Below the pieces are notes generated by a model. The model made no database searches, was not told where the DNA came from, and was given only the letters and a program-made list of their open reading frames with translations. From NCBI GenBank assembly GCA_037447605.1, contig CM074809.1, positions 3,066,158 to 3,130,157 of the forward strand: 64,000 nucleotides of DNA, written 5' to 3'. Numbering within the stretch: position 1 is the first letter of the stretch; every line of letters starts with the position of its first letter. The stretch comes from Zygnema circumcarinatum. Taxonomy: Eukaryota; Streptophyta; Zygnematophyceae; Zygnematales; Zygnemataceae. Positions 57,511 through 64,000 of the stretch are shown piece by piece. Both the position numbers and the translations under genes were made by a program.

Positions 57511-58085
57511 CTGTCTGTGTGTGTCTGTGAAGGGGGTGGCGGCACCGAGATTCTATGGTGGACAGTAAAGGTTCAGTGCTCCCATTAATAATAGGCACAG
57601 AGGTAGATTGCTGGTCGTGTATCCACTGGATGGCATTTAAAGTTGAAAGGAAAGGAAAGAAAAGGACAGGAAAGGAAAGGAAAGATAAGCTCTAGCGCCA
57701 TGGTGCCTGACACATTCCTCTTCCCTCATGACCCATGTTCATTTTCATCAACAGCAGTGTAAAAAACATTTCCAATCTCCTTCGAGAAAGAACCGCTGGT
57801 TTCAACCTGAATTGTCATGTGAGCCACATTGCTCCCAACGCCTTTACCGCCCTGATATTGGGTAATTGGCCTACATTCCCCCTTTTGTCAAGCCTACCAA
57901 GTTCCACAAACGCAATAAGCCCCACTAGCTCACCATTGCCTATCCAGCAGTCTCCCTTATTCTACTCACGACCTGCTCTCAATGCCCTGCATTTAGTCCA
58001 ATTCGGCGTATAGGAAAGCAACAATAATGCGCGTATTCACAGCAGGCTAAAAACGTTGTGTAAGGGTAAAGAAAAAAACATAATT
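57511..58085. other. Convergent intergenic region
   Basis: Between the 3' ends of the WD40 and mTERF genes. Contains a short AAAGG repeat (57640-57690). No gene recognised. Confidence 0.5.
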
Positions 58086-61000
58086 TCAGGAATGAGCCTT
58101 GTCAGTTTTGCTGCTGACTTTTCCAAACTTCTGTGCGAAATCGTTCAGCATGAGTGAGTGCCGGAATACCTGGTACTCCTCAACGGAGCATCGGACCATC
58201 TTACAGAATCCGTCATCACTTTGAGTCAAGAACTTCATAGGAAACGGCCCGTCCCGAAGCATTTCGCGGGCCTTCAAAAATTTGTGCCGTGGCTTTATCC
58301 TCTGCTCAAGGGAGAGGCTAAAGAAGGCGGGGAAGCTTTGAATGGTCGAAGCATCTCCTTGGAGATGCTCCACAAGATATTCATACTTTGGGATAAGGTT
58401 TCCTTCCACCGACAGACACAGAATCTGCCAAAGACAAAAAAAACAGGCATTTAACCTCTGCTCGCTTTCTACATTCATTCAACACTCTCATCAACTCATG
58501 AATCACACTCACGCATAAATCATATAACCATTGCAGCTTTCACAAAATCTGCAGACATTACCAATCCACACAAAAACCAACAACAATACAACCACACAAA
58601 TTCCAACACCGCGTTATCATTTGGGATCAAGAAGGTTGTTCTCCATACGATCTCTCTAATCTCAAGCTTTTCTCTGCAAAGTGGAGCAAGCTGCTTACCT
58701 GTGAAAGCCTCACAAGAATTCGAGCAACTTCAGGCTTTGAAAGGCCGATCTTCCGAAGGAAATCCACTCGGGGCTGCATGCTCTCCTGGACACTGTAATG
58801 CAGCAGCTGCGGATGTCTGTTGCGTCCAGCCCAAGGAAAGCAATGGACTGTACTGTTAAGAACCGAAAGGGAGTTCGTCCAGTTTGATGACTATTCTCAC
58901 ATAATGAGTGTTCATGACGAACAGCATGCAGAAGATGGTTAACTGAAAAACTCTAGTGATTACCAAAACAGAAAGGAAGTGAAAAAAAGGATCTTGACAG
59001 ACTCTTTCATGTTCTATCACGGTGAAATGATCAAAATCATATGGCATATCTTATGGCTATTCCTATATTCACAAAGTACAATGGGTCGTTCGTAAATATT
59101 TACTCCCATCCATTCTCTTCCTTATCTTTAACAGTCTGTAATACACCAATTTTCATCATTACCACCGGAACAGCTTCTCAAAACCTACAGGCAATGGGCA
59201 TGACCTCACACCTGGTAATCATCCGGGAGATTCCTTGAAAATCAATACCCAAAGACTGCAAATACTTCAGCTTTGGCTCCAATGATTTGTCGATACTTTG
59301 AGTTAAAATCTGCGGGCTTCGACACACTACAGCTGGAAGATCATGCGCTGAGATGCCGACCACCTCCTGCAAAGTGGCACAACAGAAGAATATCAAAATC
59401 CAGAAGCTTCTCACACGCATACATGCGCAAAGCGCACAGCAGACGAGGCAAAAAATCCGCATTGAACCATCCAGTCAAAACGTAGGCTTCAGACGTGCCT
59501 TTAATAGGAGAAAAAACGCTTTAGTTACCATATTTTTAGTCATCACGTATACTTCCCACCATTACTTTCGAAATAAAACAAACAACGACCATATAGAGAA
59601 GATCGAATGCACTAGTCACAAACTTCAGTAGCTTGCACACGAGCCGGAGGGCTCAAGCTGTCAGGTGCACCATGATCCAGTGAACAGATGCATGTACCGA
59701 AAAAACGTTTAAGATAGTGACATTGAGAGTTTACTAAGCATTTCAACTCATTTGACTCTGTGCATGGAAAATCGAAAAGACGCTGCAAGAAAGCACAAAT
59801 CGTGAGATCTCCATAACCACTCTCAGGCAATGTCCTACCTGTAAGAACCTGACTCTTGGTTTGATGGCTGTCTCCACGCTGTGCTGGAGAAGCGTCGGGC
59901 AAAGAGTGACTATCCGTCCCAAACGTTCCTCTGGAATTCCTAGTTGCATAAGGTAGGCAACACGTTGCTGCATGGTGCGTTCTATGCTGTATTCCAGCAA
60001 CTGAGGGTGGCGGACAAGAAGCTTTGGAATGTCCTCATTACGCACACCTATTGATTGCAAGTAGTTCACTCGAGCTGCAGCAGCATGTGGATTCGTCTGC
60101 ACAGGCCAAGTGGGATGCACGTTAGGTGAAGCCTATCAAACATAAGGGCGATATACTCAATATACACGATCAAGGACTACAAGAAATTCAGTCGGACGTA
60201 CACGAGTTTCCAACTAGTGGGTTCGTGAGCATCGCCTGGAGAGACGAAGAAAAATACTTCCCTTCACTAATTGTAGCTCATGCCTACAAACGTTTGTGCA
60301 TCAGAACTGAGTTGCACTTAATTGTAATGTGCTGCTAATCAACAAACTCAGCAGAAGTTTAGCAACCGAACTCACACCTCAAATGCCATTCTCCGTTTGT
60401 CAGCAAACCGCATCAAGTCTCGCATATTAAGCCCCAACGAAAGCAAGTAAACGGCCAAAGGACGCTCCCTCTCTGAAAGCCCCAATTCCACCATCACTTC
60501 TCCCACCTCAACTGTCGCAGCATGGGCAGTCCCTGGCCTCTGTAAATGACACCATACAATCAAACAAATTCCAGCAAATTCCCAGATTAGAAGGATGATG
60601 TGAAATAATATTTTCTGCGATTCACAAGGCAAGGCTTTGGTCTTATATCATGTTCGGTCAGCTTATTGAACTAAGACAGATAAAATAGAATTCGTTCCGT
60701 GAAGGACCCTTTCCCATAATTTCCATCTGGATGTGAGAGAAAAGTTCAAGCATTGACACATGGGACTTGCGACTGGTGAAAAGGGACTTAACAACCCTTT
60801 CTACGGAAATTGGTGTAAGGACGTCTTTAAGTCAGACGTAAACAGGGTACTTGCATTTACACAATTTCTTGGCTGTAACTGGATAAATGCGTGAGGATGT
60901 ACAGCAAAGCTGCAGGCAGGCGAGAGGCACCTCTAAGCCTGACTGTGCCTGTCCTTCAGCCGCTTCGAATATCTTTTCGGAGCTAGATTTGAAAACCTTT

Positions 61001-62120
61001 TCCAGTGGTGGCGTATTCACTCGACGGACCTTCAGCTTCGTCCAATTCCCTGAAGAATCCTTCTCCGGAAGTGCGACAATTGCTTCCTCTGTGACAAATC
61101 CTCCAATTGCCCTTGCCTTTGCCTCTTGCACCACTGCCTTTTCCTTTGCAAGTGCAATCTGACGCAATCTCCGTTGCCGCAGCTTTGTCATTGCCATGGC
61201 TTCCCATTCTTGCCTGTTCAGCTTCCCAACTGGTTCATTCCCCGAAGGAATTCTTTCTTGGCCGTCACTCATAGGTTCAGGAGTCACCAGAGATGGCTGA
61301 CTGGGTTCAATTTCGTTTCTGCCGTCCTCAGCTCTGAAAGGCTGTCGCTGCTGTGCTGCAAGCAATAAATTCATCCTAGATTTCCGAGATCCGCTCCGTT
61401 TTTTGGAAGAAACCAACAATTCCTGACCTTCTCTGCCCTCCTTTGACAGAGGCGGCCGCCCTTTACCTGCCTTGAAAGCAATTCCGTTACTTGCAGGTTC
61501 AGAGCGATCATACCCTCCTCGAATGTGTTCAACCTCTGCTATCTTAGGCTCTCCACGGCGACCTTCAGCAGCAAATTCATCGCTCAACAGCAAAGCCTGC
61601 ATTAGAGAGCCCCCGGGCTTGAGAGTCATTCCACAATCCTAGCATTCGAGCCACAATCCATTACACAATCAATCAGAAGGAGAAGGCAAGGCCGAATCAA
61701 AGCAAGCCAAGGACATGAAGTCCCGAATTCATCAAAACACTGTCGTCGATATACGGCAATTCCCAATTGCTACATTTGGACTCATGAACAGGATTTGCGA
61801 ACAGTGATTAAGCAGAACAACTCCACTGTCACAAAAGTAAAAGCACTCGTGCGAATTCCAGAAAATGTAGCTTCAAGCATGCCGCTCACCATCGTATCTT
61901 CTTCATCATAGTCATACACCTTCATTGTCTCGCTACTGCGAGACGGCCTGGAGCTCATCTTCTCAACAATCTGCGAATACTGATTGGACGCCAGCAACTT
62001 CACTCCCCTCGGAGGTCGAATTTCTCCGACCCCCCCAATTTTTCCCACAAAACTCCCCCTTGCCAATGCCTGCCCTTGCAGAAACGCCCAACACTGCTCC
62101 GCTCCAATCCCCAAAGCCAT
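58086..62120 (-). CDS. mTERF-family protein (organelle transcription/RNA factor)
   Basis: Seven phase-consistent exons on the minus strand: 62120-61890, 61638-60931, 60539-60378, 60132-59839, 59366-59212, 58816-58699, 58424-58086; 668 residues. mTERF proteins bind organellar nucleic acid in mitochondria or plastids. The first 100 residues are poor in acidic residues at the start and probably include a transit peptide. Residues about 100-310 form a charged, low-similarity linker. mTERF repeats follow with the usual helical pattern: LLSLGLNMRDLMRFADKRR, YLQSIGVRNEDIPKLLVRHP with QLLEYSIE, LMQLGIPEERLGRIVTLCPT with LLQHSVE, LQSLGIDFQGISRMITRHPQ with LLHYSVQ, FLRKIGLSKPEVARILV. The C-terminal exon has the KYEYLVEHL and PRHKFLKAR motifs typical of plant mTERFs. 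It is divergent from the C2-like gene. Which organelle cannot be decided from sequence alone. Confidence 0.93.
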
Positions 62121-63080
62121 TGTGCAGCCTCCAACGACCGCCCCGAATGTGAATTACGGCATGCAAGCACACCCTCCCCTCGAGGTGCGGCCAAGCCACT
62201 GCCGCTTCTTCGCAATTCTCACCTTCCTCTCCCCCTCCCTCACTCCCTACCCCTCTCCCTCCCTCCCCCGTCTCCCTCCCCCGTCTCCCTCCCTCCAGAC
62301 CAGGCAGAGTTCCCCTCCCCCCAGACCAGGCCGAGTTCCCCTTCCCCTTCAGGCCTCAGGGTTTTGGAGGGTATTGGAGGGTTTTGGAGGGTTTTGGAGC
62401 AGAGCGTCCAAGGGGGCCGCACCCGTGGCCGCCTGCTGGCCCTCCAAAGGACGCCACGTCGATTTTTCGGCTCGCCCACATTTATCTCTTGCTGCAAACA
62501 GGAACGCGTAAACTGCAATGGCAGGGGCCCTATGAGGACATTATTGAGACAAATTTTGCAAAATATCGAGTTGTTTTTTGGTTTCCTGAAAAAAGGGCCA
62601 CATTTGGAACGGAAACGCTCCTAGGAGGCGGGAAGCCAGTTGAACCAGGTTGAACCGAGTCGTGCCGTGGCGGCGGCAGGCTCAACACGGCTGGATCCCT
62701 GGATCTACACTTGAGCTGCTAGAATTGGCGTGGACTCTCACTCCACGTTTTCCAACAATTCCGGGTCAACTGTTGTCGATCCTGACGTGGGGTGCACTCG
62801 TGGATCATCGGTGGACCCAAGATTAAAAGAAGGTGCCGGAAGCCTTGACCGTCCTCAGCTTCGTGTCCTTTCTGCCATTTGCGCTTCCAGGAAAAGCGAA
62901 GTTGGTGAGGAAAGGGCGCCACATTCAAGGGATTTAGAGGACGTTTGAGCTTCTGGTTTTGTGTGGTACAAGATGTGTTGAATTTCGTTCATAGGGATTC
63001 AGATTTGAAGGTCCTTACTGAGGGAATTGCTCGGGTGCAAGCGGAGTTTGCAGCAGGAGGCTATTCTGGAAGAGAGGGCC
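62121..63080. promoter_or_regulatory. Region between mTERF (-) and C2-like (+) genes
   Basis: Includes pyrimidine-rich repeats (CCTCCCCCGTCTC, about 62240-62300) and short tandem TTTTGGAGGG units (about 62364-62396). An unrecognised 5' exon of the downstream gene could lie in 62700-63040. No complete gene recognised. Confidence 0.45.
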
Positions 63081-64000
63081 ATGGGTGGATCTGACGGAGC
63101 AGGCCTGGAGTTAACGCTTCGAGGAGCTGAGTGTACGCCGCGGGAGAAAGAGAAGGAGCCGCAGGGAGTTGATCCGTTTGCGGTCCTGCACTATGGGTCG
63201 CAGCACTGGACGGCAAAGCTTATTAAAGGTGGGAGGCTCAGTTGTAAGATTCTGTTGGGAGAAAAACGTAGTATATGCTACCTATATGCACGACTTGCTT
63301 GTAGACGAAAATACCCTTTTGACTGTATCCTTCTTTTTTGTTTGTGCAGACCTGAAATTTGGATACCGTTTAGAGCCCAATGTCAACGAGATTATTATTA
63401 AAGTTTATGATGGGAACAAGCCCGAGCCCCGAGAAGTGATTGCAACAATAAAGTGATTGCTCGTTCCTTGCTTGCCCCGGTTCTTGCATACTTGGTAGCA
63501 TGACAAGTGCGTGCGAATTAGATGACTGTCTTTCTGGTGCGTTCCTAATAGGACCGTGTTTGGAGAAAGGGCAAGTTTTAGCAACATACTACAATTTCTG
63601 AATTGTTTGAACCGGTATATTTTGGACTCGTAGCTTTTTCAAAAGTCACTGGTGAAGCGTTACAATTGGTTTTATAAAACTGTCATCTTCCTTCGAGTTG
63701 CTTTTTACTTTCTCAGAATGAGAACTGGACAAGAGGTGGTGATCGTTGCGATTGCAATGGTCCGAATTTACGGTTGTTAGTAGAGATGAAACAGTGCATG
63801 ACCCGGGGGATTTGCGTTGCTTCAGAGTGCCTGCCTACAAAGCCATGTTGGAGGGGTCTGATTCTCTCTCATGTCCCATTATCAAGTCTACTGGAGACAC
63901 GCTGGGGCAGCTGAATGTCTCTTTGAAAATGATTTCTGAGGTAAGTCGGCGTGTGCACTGCGTCCTTGTCAAGTTTTAGTTGGTTCCTTTGTGTTTTGGG
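63081..64000 (+). CDS. Protein with C2-like N-terminal domain (3' end beyond window)
   Basis: ATG at 63081 has strong context (GCCATGG). Proposed exons: 63081-63228, 63350-63452 and 63781-63940, with a donor (GAG|GTAAG) at 63941. The opening LELTLRGAEC...VDPFAVLHYGSQHW followed by NEIIIKVYD fits a C2 domain (second, third and sixth strands). The intron 63229-63349 is small, and a frame runs through it joining exon 2, so exon 2 may really start upstream. A C2 domain usually binds calcium and membrane lipids, but the acidic loop residues cannot be judged from this fragment. The acceptor of exon 3 (TTGTTAG) is weak. I do not recognise the full protein. Confidence 0.6.

Noticed and set aside
1-64000. 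tRNA, rRNA, CRISPR, operon or phage-like features
   Set aside because: None seen; gene structure is eukaryotic throughout.

Overview
The window is nuclear DNA of a plant-lineage eukaryote, most likely a streptophyte alga or an early-diverging land plant. Genes are split by many short introns (about 100-1000 bases, almost all GT-AG). The families point to streptophytes: PDR-type full-size ABCG transporters, an SDIR1-like RING-H2 E3 ligase, a GT92 (galactan-synthase-like) glycosyltransferase, and an mTERF protein with a likely organelle-targeting N terminus. I do not name a genus. All gene models were spliced by eye. Junction coordinates were accepted when donor and acceptor phases agreed and the family sequence ran through, and unresolved segments are stated.

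Layout. (1) 1-6874 (+): a 5'-truncated PDR-type ABCG transporter. (2) 6.9-12.3 kb: repeat-rich spacer between two tail-to-tail ABCG paralogues. It holds an inserted 1.5 kb element with a 5-base target duplication, two clusters of palindromic repeats and a 460-base tandem repeat. (3) 12330-13789 (-): the second ABCG gene, whose first two exons and last three exons flank a 100-N assembly gap that must hide most of the gene. (4) 14649-16526 (+): single-exon RCC1-repeat protein, divergent from ABCG copy 2. (5) 17438-19378 (+): EIF1AD-like protein. (6) 20327-20623 (-): 98-residue coiled-coil protein. (7) 21055-25923 (+): glucosidase II alpha subunit, 9 exons, complete. (8) 26884-30386 (+): SDIR1-like membrane RING-H2 E3 ligase. 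(9) 31212-34739 (-): kynurenine 3-monooxygenase-like flavoprotein with a C-terminal membrane anchor. (10) 35916-43318 (+): ABC1/ADCK1-type atypical kinase, 16 exons. (11) 44651-53402 (+): large GT92 glycosyltransferase with an N-terminal membrane anchor and a long coiled-coil stem built partly from small phase-0 exons. One of its introns carries degenerate telomere-like repeats. (12) 54129-57510 (+): WDR76/CMR1-type WD40 protein, 6 exons. (13) 58086-62120 (-): mTERF protein, 7 exons. (14) 63081 to beyond the end (+): 5' part of a protein with a C2-like N terminus.

The genes do not form one pathway. Glucosidase II (ER N-glycan trimming), the predicted sequon-bearing GT92 enzyme (Golgi) and the SDIR1-like ligase belong broadly to the endomembrane system; the ABC1 kinase, mTERF and KMO-like proteins are probably organellar. 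Several neighbours are head-to-head (ABCG copy 2/RCC1, coiled-coil/glucosidase II, KMO-like/ABC1 kinase, mTERF/C2-like) and may share promoter regions. The most notable observations are the ABCG inverted duplication with its occupied and empty insertion sites, the under-sized assembly gap, and the repeated-exon, sequon-bearing stem of the GT92 protein. I found no CRISPR array, rRNA, tRNA or organised defence or biosynthetic cluster.
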